Source of the DNA: DATBSK01 sp964532485
GTDB taxonomy: Bacteria; Actinomycetota; Acidimicrobiia; IMCC26256; PALSA-555
Length of the DNA stretch: 64,000 nucleotides
Direction: 5' to 3'
Assembly (NCBI GenBank): GCA_964532485.1
Contig: CAZHKE010000001.1
Span: 1-64,000, forward strand
Within the stretch, counting starts at the first letter, position 1. Each line of letters starts with the position of its first letter. Made by a program: the position numbers and the translations under genes. Shown one piece after another: positions 16,604 through 25,323 of the stretch. Below the pieces are notes generated by a model. It saw nothing but the letters and a program-made list of their open reading frames with translations. It did no database searches and was not told where the DNA came from.

Positions 16604-17193
16604 GCCGGGCGGTCGACGAACCACCAGAGGCTGCTGGTCACGAAGACGAGGACGAGCGCGCCGAACACAAGGCCGCCCGCAACGGGGATCGCCCAGCCGG
16701 GGAGCCCCTTCACGCGTACGCAGAGCACCTTCGTGACGAACGCTCCGTAGAAGCAGCAGCCGACGATCGAGTGGACGAGCACGCGCGTGCTCGACGCGCC
16801 CGTCATGTCGGTCGATTGGAACCCGAGCGCCCACAGGCAGTGGTAGGCGACGGGCAGCGTGAGCCCGAACGCGACGATCCCGACGAGCCGGTGCGCGTCG
16901 CCGAGCCACGCCGGCGACTGCTTCGGCCACCGGAGCCTCCCGTACAGCCGCATCCCGAGGAGCACCTGCACGACGGCCAGCACGACCGCCGCGCTGGCGA
17001 ACCACACCTTGAGCTGGATCGTGTCGGTGAAGAACAGCGCGTACGGCTTGTCCTTCGTCGGCGTGTGCTCGTTCGCGTACACCCCGAGGAGCACCGCCAC
17101 AGCAGCGCCGGCCAGGAAGACCGCGAGGATCCTCGCGGTCGCGCCCTTCGCAGTCGGGCTCGTCGTCTCGTGCGGCACGGTCGGCGCGACCAT
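16585..17193 (-). CDS. DUF6529-like integral membrane protein
   Basis: A 202-aa protein with five predicted membrane helices (about residues 22-42, 64-85, 106-128, 139-160 and 170-195). Histidines occur at the ends of helices 3 and 4 (GDAHRLVG, AYHCLW, VHSIVG), which recalls cytochrome b561/ferric-reductase-like haem ligation. I recall the actinobacterial family as DUF6529; function not established. It is followed by a membrane cytochrome c, so a role in electron transfer is a reasonable inference. A ribosome site GAGGGGG precedes the ATG. Confidence 0.7.
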   Translation of the reverse strand: MVAPTVPHETTSPTAKGATARILAVFLAGAAVAVLLGVYANEHTPTKDKPYALFFTDTIQLKVWFASAAVVLAVVQVLLGMRLYGRLRWPKQSPAWLGDAHRLVGIVAFGLTLPVAYHCLWALGFQSTDMTGASSTRVLVHSIVGCCFYGAFVTKVLCVRVKGLPGWAIPVAGGLVFGALVLVFVTSSLWWFVDRPAGLPLF

Positions 17194-17240
17194 GCATCCC
17201 CCTCGTCACGACCCATCCGCTGTTCGGGCCGGTGGCTCGA

Positions 17241-17246
17241 ACACTA
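17241..17246 (-). promoter_or_regulatory. -10 box TAGTGT for the DUF6529/cytochrome c genes
   Basis: TAGTGT on the minus strand lies about 47 nt before ATG 17193, leaving a leader of about 40 nt with a strong ribosome site. Confidence 0.4.
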
Positions 17247-17253
17247 CGAGCAT

Positions 17254-17259
17254 TAGCCT
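17254..17259 (+). promoter_or_regulatory. -10 box TAGCCT for the small membrane protein
   Basis: TAGCCT ends exactly 6 nt before GTG 17266, the leaderless spacing seen repeatedly in this window. Confidence 0.5.
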
Positions 17260-17265
17260 CCGGGC

Positions 17266-17418
17266 GTGCTCGCCGCGGCGGATCGGGGCCTCGACTCCGG
17301 CTGGCCACCTGTGCTCGTCGCCTTCGTCGTGCTCGTCGTGGGCGCGGTGGTCGTCTCGGCGGTCGTGCTGTTGCGAGCGCTGCGCGGCGAGCGGGGTGCC
17401 GGGAGGACGAAGCCGTGA
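17266..17418 (+). CDS. Small single-helix membrane protein, 50 aa
   Basis: A 50-aa protein with a short polar N-terminus, one hydrophobic helix (about residues 15-36, rich in Val, Ala and Leu) and a basic tail (RALRGERGAGRTKP). The positive-inside rule predicts the C-terminus in the cytoplasm. The GTG start is supported by a TAGCCT box 6 nt upstream. It is divergent from the DUF6529-like/cytochrome c genes and precedes an acyltransferase gene by 65 nt. It might be a small subunit of the membrane electron-transfer system opposite, but there is no direct evidence. Confidence 0.5.
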   Translation: MLAAADRGLDSGWPPVLVAFVVLVVGAVVVSAVVLLRALRGERGAGRTKP

Positions 17419-17483
17419 CGCCGGTCCCGGCCTCCGGTGCGACTCGGGGCCGCAGCTCGCGTCGTCGTCATCGGTCCGCCTGA

Positions 17484-18134
17484 GTGATCGACGCGATGCG
17501 GCGCCTGCTCGGCGACTCGTTGCTCGCCCGGTGGGAGCGCGTGAGCGGTTGGGCCGCCATCCGACCGACGAGCAAGCGTGCGCGCAGGTTCCGCGAGTTC
17601 GGGGCGAGCAGCGCGATCTGCTTCCCGCCCGCCGCGCTGTTCGGTGAGCGCTACATCAGCGTGGGGGAGGGGACCGTCGTCGGGCCGTACTCGACGCTCT
17701 CGGCCGGTGTCTCTCCCGAGCACGAGCTCGGCGACGTGGAGATAGTCCGGATCGGCGACCGCTGCCTCATCGGCAATGGGAGCGGGATCGTGGCGCACGA
17801 GCGCGTCGTGATCGGCGACGACGTGTTCACGGGTCACCACGTGTACATCACCGACGCGAACCACGGGTACGAAGACGTGACCACGCCACCGGGACGCCAG
17901 TTCGCGCCCTCGAGGCCCGTGGCGATCGGCGACGGCGCGTGGCTCGGCCACGGTGCGATCGTCCTGCCCGGCGCGGTGGTGGGCCGCCACACGATCGTGG
18001 GCGCGGGCACGGTCGTGACCGGCCACCTCCCCGACTTCTGTGTCGCCGTCGGCAATCCCGCCCGTGTGATCCGCCGCTACGTCCAGGGTCAGGGCTGGGT
18101 CGAAGGCGCGCCCGAAGCTGGCGGTGACGGATAG
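17484..18134 (+). CDS. Hexapeptide-repeat acyltransferase
   Basis: A 216-aa left-handed beta-helix acyltransferase related to maltose/galactoside O-acetyltransferases. Its repeats run from about residue 55 to 200, with VYITDANHGYEDVTTPP providing the typical catalytic His (in DANHGY) and the region IGDGAWLGHGAIVLPGAVVG followed by VGNPARVIRRY at the end of the helix. It transfers an acetyl or other acyl group, often to a sugar. The N-terminal 40 residues are basic and helical. Its last 46 nt overlap the end of the convergent binding-protein gene. GTG start. Confidence 0.82.
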   Translation: MIDAMRRLLGDSLLARWERVSGWAAIRPTSKRARRFREFGASSAICFPPAALFGERYISVGEGTVVGPYSTLSAGVSPEHELGDVEIVRIGDRCLIGNGSGIVAHERVVIGDDVFTGHHVYITDANHGYEDVTTPPGRQFAPSRPVAIGDGAWLGHGAIVLPGAVVGRHTIVGAGTVVTGHLPDFCVAVGNPARVIRRYVQGQGWVEGAPEAGGDG

Positions 18135-19792
18135 GCGGGTGGGCGCGCGTCGGGAGGCAGCTCCTCGAGGATCGTGACCGAGGTCGCGTCGTCGTAGAGG
18201 CCGACGTGGCCGTCGGGCCACTCGTCGGGGAGGTAGCGGCGTCCTTCGCGCGCGTAGCGCCAGAGGCCGGTCCCGGCGTTGCCGACCTCGTCGGGGCCCG
18301 ACGCGTCGGGGTCCCACCACACCACGGCCGCGTCGTCGCCCGCGGTGAGGTCGACGCCGGGCCAGATGTGGTGACGCCCCCACGAGAGGTGGAGGAACGG
18401 CGACCGCGTCGGCCGGTCGCCGGGGAACCGAAAGAGCCCGGCTCGGAACGTCGCCGCGGTGAGGTTCGGGCCCGCGAGGTGCAGGCCGGTGAAGAAGAGG
18501 AGCGGGGCCTGCACGAGCAGCCGGAAGGTCTTCGCGATCGGGGGCTGTCCGGTCTGCCACACGAGGATCGACGCGAGCTCGTCGATGTCGTCGGCCTGGC
18601 GGGTCGGGAGGAGCGTCACGCCGAACGCGTGCTTCCACTGCTGCTCGTCGTACTGCCGTCCGAAGACCGCGGTGTCGGTGTACGCGTACCCGAGGACGAC
18701 CCATTCGGGGAAGTAGCCCTGCGCGGTCGCCTCCTCGGTGAGGAACAAGGGGAACACGGGGTCGCCCGCGATGACCACGCTCGTGACGTCGGCCTCCCGC
18801 AGCCCGGCGATCGTGGCTCGCGCCGCTTCCTGCGACGACTCCAGGTCGAGCTGATAGGGCAGCTCGGTCGCGAGGTCGACGTCGCGGGCGCGCAGGAGCT
18901 CGCGCAGCCTGGCGAAGCTCTGGTCGAACGTTCCCGGCTCGTCGTCGTAGCGGACGACGCCGAACCGGCGTTGCCGGTGGCGGAGCTCGGCGTCGCCGGC
19001 GAACCGGGCCCGGCGGCCGTCGAGCTCCTTGCCGATGAACGCGGCCCAGTGGTGCGCGGCCTGGTCGGGGGATGCGAGCGTCGGCCAGACGTACGGCGAC
19101 CGTGAGCGGAGGAACGACTCGGGGGCCGCGGTCGTGCAGTCTCCGACGCAGAGCACGCCCCGGGCCGCGAGCTCGTCCGCGTACACCGTCGTCTGGCTCG
19201 GACCGCCGAACGACGCGAACGCGCCGATCTCGGTCGCGACCTTGATCGCGTCGGCGCGGGCCGAGATGTCGTCGTCTGGTGGACCGCTGGCGCGGATCGG
19301 CACGAGGCGGACGTGGCGGCCGTACGTCTGATAGCTCGCCTCGAAGAAGTCGACGTATTGCTGGTTCGTCTCGAGCTCGCTGTCCAACGCCTCGTCGCTG
19401 CCGCTGCGCTCGAGGATCGTCTGCTCCAGGAGGTCGGGCTGCGCCTGGTAGACGGCGACGACGACCTCGTCGGCCGTCACGCCGGGCGCGGTGGCTCCGC
19501 CGTTGTCACCGCCTGTCCAGGGCACGACGCAGGGCGGCGCGTACCAGAGCGGGACCGCGACCTGACCCCTCGTCGTGTCGCAGCTCGCGCCCCAGTCGAC
19601 CTGCTGGCCGCGCGCGGCGGCCTCGTCGAACGTGAGCGGCAGCGAGCTCGTGCCGACGGGCTCTCGCGGCCCGGTGACCCGGTCATCGGCACCCGTCACC
19701 GCGCCCGCGACCGCGATTGCGACGGCGACGGCGATCGCGGGCACGTAGCGTGCGAGCACCGTGGTCAACGACGTGCGCTCGGTGCGGGTCAC
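18089..19792 (-). CDS. Liv-type ABC transporter substrate-binding protein
   Basis: A 567-aa exported protein with an N-terminal hydrophobic segment (about residues 12-34, YVPAIAVAVAIAVAGAVTGA) and a type 1 periplasmic-binding fold. The first part holds a Cys pair region (WGASCDTTRGQVAVPLWYAPPC), and ITADEVVVAVYQ-like sequence begins the fold near residue 105 (TADEVVVAVYQAQ). It is longer than the usual 400 aa. The GTG start overlaps the stop of the fused permease-ATPase gene by 4 nt (GTGA), so the two are translationally coupled and this is the dedicated binding subunit. Substrate unknown. Confidence 0.85.
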   Translation of the reverse strand: MTRTERTSLTTVLARYVPAIAVAVAIAVAGAVTGADDRVTGPREPVGTSSLPLTFDEAAARGQQVDWGASCDTTRGQVAVPLWYAPPCVVPWTGGDNGGATAPGVTADEVVVAVYQAQPDLLEQTILERSGSDEALDSELETNQQYVDFFEASYQTYGRHVRLVPIRASGPPDDDISARADAIKVATEIGAFASFGGPSQTTVYADELAARGVLCVGDCTTAAPESFLRSRSPYVWPTLASPDQAAHHWAAFIGKELDGRRARFAGDAELRHRQRRFGVVRYDDEPGTFDQSFARLRELLRARDVDLATELPYQLDLESSQEAARATIAGLREADVTSVVIAGDPVFPLFLTEEATAQGYFPEWVVLGYAYTDTAVFGRQYDEQQWKHAFGVTLLPTRQADDIDELASILVWQTGQPPIAKTFRLLVQAPLLFFTGLHLAGPNLTAATFRAGLFRFPGDRPTRSPFLHLSWGRHHIWPGVDLTAGDDAAVVWWDPDASGPDEVGNAGTGLWRYAREGRRYLPDEWPDGHVGLYDDATSVTILEELPPDARPPAYPSPPASGAPSTQP

Positions 19793-22700
19793 GGCGCCTT
19801 CCCCACGTAGGCGGACACGACCGCCGGATCGCGCACGACGGCATCGGGGGAGCCCTGCGCGATGACCGTGCCGACGTCGAGCGCGATCACCCGGTCGCAG
19901 ACGGCTTGCAGGAGCGCGAGGTCGTGCTCGATCACGACGAGCGTGACGCCCTGCTCGTCGCGTAGTCGGCGCAGGAGCGGCGCGAGCGCGTCGGTCTCAG
20001 CCCGAGCGATTCCAGCCGAAGGTTCGTCGAGGAGCAGCACGCGTGGCTCCGCGGCCGTCACGCAAGCGAGATCGAGCACGCGGCGTGTCCCGGTCGAGAG
20101 CTCGCGCACGAACGCCGTGCGTCGCGACGAGACGCCGAACCGCTCGAGCAGCTCGTCGACGTGCGCTTCGACGGTGCGCTCGGAGCGCGACACCACGGGG
20201 AGGTGCAGCGCCGCGGCGACCGGGTCGCGCACCGCGACCTGGTCCTCGCCGGCCACGGCAACGGCTTCGCCGCTCGTGAGCGCCGGGAACAGGCGGGCGT
20301 CCTGGAACGAGCGCCCGAGTCCGGCTTGGGCGCGGCTGGCCGGGGAGCGGCGGTCGAGGTCGACTGCGGTGCCGTCGTCGCGGTGGAGGACCACGCGCCC
20401 GCGCTCCGCGGCCACGAACCCGCTGAGCACGTCGAAGAGCGTGGTCTTCCCGGCGCCGTTGGGGCCGAGCACGCCGAGGATCTCGCGGTCGTGCACGTCG
20501 AACGACACGTCGTCGAGCGCGACGACACCACCGAAGCGCTTCGACACGCCCCGCACCTCCATCCGCACCGCCCCGGTGCGGCGGTCCGGCACGATCTCCG
20601 CCGGAGGGCGCCGGTCTCCCTGCCCGGAGCCGGCCGCGGTGGGCGTCGCGTGCTCGAGGAGGACCGCGCGGACAAGGTCGGGGCGCTCGAGGAGCTCCCG
20701 GGTCGGGCCGACGAAGCGCACCTGGCCCTTCTCCAGGAAGTACGCGCGCTCCGCGACCCGGAGCGCGAGCGGGATCGACTGCTCGACGAGGACGATCGTG
20801 GTGCCGGCCGCGCCGAGCTCGCGCACGATGTCGAGCAGCCGGGTCACGACCGCAGGCGCGAGGCCGAGCGAGAGCTCGTCGAGCAGCAGCAGGCGGGGCT
20901 TCGCCACGAGGGCCATCGCCACGTTGACCATCTGCTGCTGGCCGCCGGACAGGTCGCCGGCGCGGTCGTCGAGCCGCTCCGCGAGCTCCGGGATGCGGTC
21001 GAGGGCATCGCGCCAGGCAGTGGGCGTCGCCGTGGCCCACGCGGCGAGCCGCAGGTGCTCGCGCACCGTGAGGCCCGGGAACGTGCCTGCGTCGCCGGGT
21101 GCCGACACGATGCCTCGGCGAGCCCGGACGTCGGCGGGGACGCGCGAGACGTCGTCGCCGTCGAACACGATCGAGCCGCCGGTGACCGCCGCGGTGCCGG
21201 CGATCGCCCGCAGGACGGTCGACTTGCCGGCCCCGTTGGTGCCGAGCAGCGCGACCACCTCGCCCGCTTCCACCGCGACATCGATGCCGTGGAGCACGCG
21301 CACCCCGTCGAACGCGACGTCGAGGTCATGGACCTGGAGAAGCGCCCCCTCGGGAGAATTGGGCACGTTCGACACCAGAGTGTGGTGCTCAACGTGCCCA
21401 GAATCCGTTGGGGCGTCGGGCACGAGGCTCGGGACCGAGAGCGCATGGCGACGCGCCACACGACGCAGGAACGCGTCGCGCAGGTCGGCGAACGCGCCGC
21501 CCAGGCCCCCGGGGAACAGCCAGAGCACGATCAGCAGGCCGGCGCCGGTCGCGAGGATCTGCCACTCCTGCGCGAAGTAGTAGTCGACGCTGCGGACGTA
21601 GGCGGCCCCGAGGATCGCGCCGGGTATCGAGCCGAGCCCCCCGATCACCGCCATCGTGAAGACCGCGAGGCTCTCCTCGGGCCGGTACGGGCCCGCCGTC
21701 AGGCCGCTCTGCTGGTGCACGAGCAGCGCGCCGGCGAACGCGGCCAGGAAGCCCGATGCCGCGAAGGCGAACAGCGTGATCCGGTGCGCGTGCACGCCGA
21801 AGGCCTCCCCGCCGCGCTCGTTGTCGCGGACGGCCACCAGCGCGCGCCCCGTCCGCGTGCGACGGAGCCCGAGCGCCGCGACGAACGCCAGGGCGAGCCC
21901 ACCGAGGCACACGTAGTACATCCGGGTCTCGCTGCTCAGTGATACGCCGAACAGGTCCGGGCGCGCGATGCGATCGGACGGCAGCCAGTCGAGCGCGTGG
22001 CCGGGCCCGAAGAAGCTGCGGTTGAGCAGCCACGACGACGTCGCGAGTGCGAACGCGAGGCTCGTGACCGCGAGCGTGAGGCCGCGACGGCGCAGCGCGG
22101 GAAGCCCGATCACGAGCGCGACGCCGGCACCGACGAGGCCTGCGAGCACGATTGCGGGCACGAGGTCCCATCCGAGACGCGCCGTCGCGGCGCCTGCGAC
22201 CGCGGCGCCGATCCCCACGAACGCCATCTGCCCGAGGCTCACCTGACCGGCCCAGCCCGTCAGCAGCACGAGCGAGATGCCGATGATCGCGAAGACGACG
22301 ATCGCGGCGGCGAGGTTCGTGCGGCTCTCCGACAGGAAGAGGGGGACTGCGAGCAGCACTGCGCTGCCGACGGCGACCGCGCCCCAACGCATCACGCGCA
22401 CCTCGGTCAGGCGCGCGAGCTCGCGCGGGATCGGGCGGACCTCGCGCACGGCCTGCCAGGCCGAGGGCTCGGGGGTTCGGTCGGATCGGACGTGGGTCAC
22501 CAGCAACGCGACCAGCACGACGACGAACAGGATGGGGTCGACGTAGTCGGGCTCGCGCCAGTGCCAGATCACCGACTGCTCGATGATGCCGAGCATGATG
22601 GCGGCACCGGCGATCGTCGGCAGCCGCTCCATGCGGCCGATCACCGCGGCCGCGAGAGCGCGCAGGAGGATCGCCGGGCCGAGCACCTCGCCGATCGGGA

Positions 22701-23415
22701 GACCAACGATCCCGGCGCGCAGGAACACCGCGAGGAACGCGAGCACGGTGGCGATCATCCACACGATCGTCTGGAGGCGACGGACCGGGATGCCCAGCAT
22801 GAGCGCGCGATCGGCACGCTCGGCGCCCGCACGCACCGCGATCCCCACCTCGGAACGGGTGAAGAACAGCGCGAGCGCGAGGAACACGAGCGGGATGACG
22901 ATCGCCGCGACGATGTCGCTGCCGCCGAACGTGATCGGGTCGATCGTGATGTGGGCGTCGATCGGGTCGGGCACCGGATTGCCCGGGAGCGTGAACAGGC
23001 GCGGGAGGAGCAGCGCGCCTGCCGCGAGCAGCTGCGCGAGCCCGATCGTCGCGACGGTGAGCACGAGCCGCGGTGACGACGTGAAGCGCCGGATGATCAC
23101 GAGCTCGACGACCGCGCCGAGCGCCAGTGCCGTGGCGAGGCCGACGGCGAGGCCGCCCCACCAGCCGAGGCCGACCGTGCTGACGGTGAGGAGCACTGCC
23201 AGCGTCGCGGGTACGGCACCCAGGTCGCCGGCGGCGAAGTCGATGACACGGTTCGCCCGCCACACGACGGCGAGGCCGAGCGCGAGCAGCGCGCTCAGGC
23301 CGCCGACGATCGCGCCCTGCACGAGCACGCCGGCGGGGACGTCCCACCCGACGACGACGAAGAGGAGCACGACGACGGCGGTGAGCGCCGGCACCAGGCG
23401 TTCCGTTCGCAGCAC
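19789..23415 (-). CDS. Four-domain fused Liv-type ABC transporter (permease-permease-ATPase-ATPase)
   Basis: A 1208-aa protein joining all four core parts of a branched-chain amino acid-type ABC importer. Residues about 1-310 are a LivH-like permease, about 335-645 a LivM-like permease (with LTGWAGQVSLGQMAFVGIGA), about 690-925 a LivF-like ATPase with Walker A GTNGAGKST near 725 and LSGGQQQM, and about 955-1205 a LivG-like ATPase with GPNGAGKTT near 985 and LLLDEPSAGI. In standard systems these are four separate genes. The signature of the last ATPase (RELSTGTRRVLDLACV) is degenerate. GTG start with GGAGG 10 nt upstream. The binding protein gene overlaps its end by 4 nt. Confidence 0.9.
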   Translation of the reverse strand: MLRTERLVPALTAVVVLLFVVVGWDVPAGVLVQGAIVGGLSALLALGLAVVWRANRVIDFAAGDLGAVPATLAVLLTVSTVGLGWWGGLAVGLATALALGAVVELVIIRRFTSSPRLVLTVATIGLAQLLAAGALLLPRLFTLPGNPVPDPIDAHITIDPITFGGSDIVAAIVIPLVFLALALFFTRSEVGIAVRAGAERADRALMLGIPVRRLQTIVWMIATVLAFLAVFLRAGIVGLPIGEVLGPAILLRALAAAVIGRMERLPTIAGAAIMLGIIEQSVIWHWREPDYVDPILFVVVLVALLVTHVRSDRTPEPSAWQAVREVRPIPRELARLTEVRVMRWGAVAVGSAVLLAVPLFLSESRTNLAAAIVVFAIIGISLVLLTGWAGQVSLGQMAFVGIGAAVAGAATARLGWDLVPAIVLAGLVGAGVALVIGLPALRRRGLTLAVTSLAFALATSSWLLNRSFFGPGHALDWLPSDRIARPDLFGVSLSSETRMYYVCLGGLALAFVAALGLRRTRTGRALVAVRDNERGGEAFGVHAHRITLFAFAASGFLAAFAGALLVHQQSGLTAGPYRPEESLAVFTMAVIGGLGSIPGAILGAAYVRSVDYYFAQEWQILATGAGLLIVLWLFPGGLGGAFADLRDAFLRRVARRHALSVPSLVPDAPTDSGHVEHHTLVSNVPNSPEGALLQVHDLDVAFDGVRVLHGIDVAVEAGEVVALLGTNGAGKSTVLRAIAGTAAVTGGSIVFDGDDVSRVPADVRARRGIVSAPGDAGTFPGLTVREHLRLAAWATATPTAWRDALDRIPELAERLDDRAGDLSGGQQQMVNVAMALVAKPRLLLLDELSLGLAPAVVTRLLDIVRELGAAGTTIVLVEQSIPLALRVAERAYFLEKGQVRFVGPTRELLERPDLVRAVLLEHATPTAAGSGQGDRRPPAEIVPDRRTGAVRMEVRGVSKRFGGVVALDDVSFDVHDREILGVLGPNGAGKTTLFDVLSGFVAAERGRVVLHRDDGTAVDLDRRSPASRAQAGLGRSFQDARLFPALTSGEAVAVAGEDQVAVRDPVAAALHLPVVSRSERTVEAHVDELLERFGVSSRRTAFVRELSTGTRRVLDLACVTAAEPRVLLLDEPSAGIARAETDALAPLLRRLRDEQGVTLVVIEHDLALLQAVCDRVIALDVGTVIAQGSPDAVVRDPAVVSAYVGKAP

Positions 23416-23463
23416 TCCGTGGGCCTCCCGTCGATCGCCCGGTCGAAGGTCTCGGCGGTGGGG

Positions 23464-24171
23464 CTACGCGGTCTCCCAGACGAGCAGCTCGACGCCGGTC
23501 GGGCCCGCCACGACGCGCCGCTCGCCCGCAACGGTGAGCCGCACGGCGTCACCCTGCTCGAGGTGCTGGGCGCCGCCGAACGTGGCGTCGCCCGCGGCGA
23601 CGAACACGTGGACGTGCGGCGCGTCGGGGATCGTGGTGCTCGCAGCCGCCGCCAGGCGCCCGGCCCACAGAACCGCGTCCCGTTGGTGGATGGCGAGCGC
23701 GCCGTCGTGGCCGCGGCCCGATGCGACCGGCACGAGCCCACCGTCTGCAAGCAGGTCGTTGACATCACGCTCTTCGTAGCCGGGGTCGATGCTCTCGGTG
23801 TCGGGGAGCACCCACATCTGCACGAGGTGCACATCGGCCGTCGAGCTCGGGTTGATCTCGGAGTGGCGGACTCCTCGCCCGGCGCTCATGCGCTGCGCGA
23901 GGCCGGGGTAGATGATGCCGTGACCGCCCGAGCTGTCCTTGTGCTCGAGCTCCCCCTCGAGCACCCACGTCACGATCTCCATGTCGGAGTGGCCGTGAGT
24001 GCCGAAGCCGGTTGCGGCGCGCACCCGATCCTCGTTGCTGACGACGAGCAGCCCGTGGTGGGTGTTCCGCGGGTCGTAGTGGCCGCCGAAGCTGAACGAG
24101 TGCCAGGAGTCGAGCCAGTCGATCTCGGTGTGGAAGCGATCGCCGGCACGGCGGACGTCCACGGGCGGCAT
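23464..24171 (-). CDS. Pirin family protein
   Basis: A 235-aa cupin of the pirin family. The N-terminal metal site is visible in DPRNTHHGLLVV, GFGTHGHSDMEIVTWVLEGE (two His and a Glu) and RMSAGRGVRHSE. The C-terminal cupin half (about 125-235) is less conserved, as usual. Bacterial pirins bind Fe or Ni and some have quercetin dioxygenase activity. The ATG follows TACTCT by 6 nt, giving a leaderless mRNA. It is divergent from a CoA-transferase gene only 19 nt away. Confidence 0.9.
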   Translation of the reverse strand: MPPVDVRRAGDRFHTEIDWLDSWHSFSFGGHYDPRNTHHGLLVVSNEDRVRAATGFGTHGHSDMEIVTWVLEGELEHKDSSGGHGIIYPGLAQRMSAGRGVRHSEINPSSTADVHLVQMWVLPDTESIDPGYEERDVNDLLADGGLVPVASGRGHDGALAIHQRDAVLWAGRLAAAASTTIPDAPHVHVFVAAGDATFGGAQHLEQGDAVRLTVAGERRVVAGPTGVELLVWETA

Positions 24172-24177
24172 GCTGGC

Positions 24178-24183
24178 AGAGTA
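24178..24183 (-). promoter_or_regulatory. -10 box TACTCT for the pirin gene
   Basis: TACTCT on the minus strand ends 6 nt before ATG 24171. The divergent CoA-transferase ATG lies only 7 nt away on the other side, so its promoter must overlap. Confidence 0.5.
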
Positions 24184-24190
24184 TTGCCAG

Positions 24191-25264
24191 ATGCGCGGCG
24201 GACTTCTCGACGGCATGCGGGTGCTCGACTTCGGGCAGTGGCGCCCGGCGCCGTACGCCACCCAGCTCCTCGCCGATCTCGGCGCCGAGGTCCTGAAGGT
24301 CGAGCCGCCCGACGGCGATCCGATGCGCGTGTTCCCCGAGATCTTCGCGACCGTCGCCAGCCACAAGCGCAGCGTCGTGCTCGACTTGAAGGACCCCGAC
24401 GGCCTCGCGCGCGCGCTGGAGCTCGTCGCCGAGGCCGACGTCGTCGTGGAGGGCTGGCGGCCGGGTGTGGCGGCGCGGCTCGGTGTCGGCCCCGACGACG
24501 TGCGCGCCGTCAACCCGTCGGTGGTCTACTGCTCCTTGTCGGGATTCGGCGCGGTTGGGCCACTCTCGCACGTGACCGGGCACGACGTGAACTATCAGGC
24601 GCGCGCCGCTTCGCTCTCCCCCGACGGTGGCGCGCCGGCGCCGGCCCCGTCGCCGCGAGTGCCGTGGGCCGACCTGGCGGGCGGGCTCGGCGCCGCGTTC
24701 GCGATCTGCGCCGCCTGGATCGGGCGTGCTCGCACCGGTGAGGGAGAGACGGTCGACGTCTCGATGACCGACCTGCTCGCGACGTGGACGGGCACGGTCG
24801 GCGGTGGCGTGCTCGAAGGCATCGGCAGACCGGTGCACGGCCTGCCCGGCTACGGAACGTTCGAGGTCGCCGACGGGTACGTAGCGCTCGGGGTGATCAC
24901 CGAGCCGCACTTCTGGGCCGCGACGTGCCGGGTGCTCGGACTCGACGACGCAGTCGAGCTCGACGTGTCCGAGCAGATCGAGCGGAGTGACGAGCTGCGG
25001 GCGCGGATCGCCGCCGCACTCGCGACCCAGAGCCGCGACGACGTCGTCGAACGACTCGTCGCGGCGGGTGCGCCGGCGGCGCCCGTGGTGAGCCGCGCGG
25101 AGATCGTCGTCGACGATCACTTCCGTGCGCGCGCGACGTTGCACGACACACCGCGAGGCCCCGCGTTCGGCCACCCGATCCGATTCGTCGACCATCCCGC
25201 GCTCGAGCCGACGCGACCGCCCGAGCCCGGAGCACACCAGGACACCGGGTTCTCGGCACGCTGA
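24191..25264 (+). CDS. CaiB/BaiF family CoA-transferase
   Basis: A 357-aa family III CoA-transferase, moving CoA between acyl groups without free intermediates. It has the family start LLDGMRVLDFGQWRPAPYAT, LGAEVLKVEPP, the LDLKDPDG segment, YCSLSGFGAVGPLSHVTGHD and the catalytic Asp in GETVDVSMTD (about residue 195). Members act on carnitine, bile acid, 2-methylacyl (racemase) or oxalyl CoA esters; the racemase-like type is common in lipid breakdown. It is slightly shorter than many members (about 380-400). ATG 24191 is used; ATG 24170 would overlap the pirin start. Confidence 0.88.
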   Translation: MRGGLLDGMRVLDFGQWRPAPYATQLLADLGAEVLKVEPPDGDPMRVFPEIFATVASHKRSVVLDLKDPDGLARALELVAEADVVVEGWRPGVAARLGVGPDDVRAVNPSVVYCSLSGFGAVGPLSHVTGHDVNYQARAASLSPDGGAPAPAPSPRVPWADLAGGLGAAFAICAAWIGRARTGEGETVDVSMTDLLATWTGTVGGGVLEGIGRPVHGLPGYGTFEVADGYVALGVITEPHFWAATCRVLGLDDAVELDVSEQIERSDELRARIAAALATQSRDDVVERLVAAGAPAAPVVSRAEIVVDDHFRARATLHDTPRGPAFGHPIRFVDHPALEPTRPPEPGAHQDTGFSAR

Positions 25265-25323
25265 CCGGCGGGCTCGGCGTCGGAGATCCGGCCCGGAACG
25301 CGACGCGACGCGCTCGCGTGTGC

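Noticed and set aside
19862..21942. Long plus-strand frames (572 and 593 aa) across the ABC fusion
   Set aside because: Low-complexity Arg/Ser/Thr or Arg/Glu sequences opposite well-supported ATPase domains; shadows.
24182..24187. TATTGC as a -10 box for the CoA-transferase
   Set aside because: Lacks the final T and lies only 3 nt before the ATG, so the RNA would start inside the gene.
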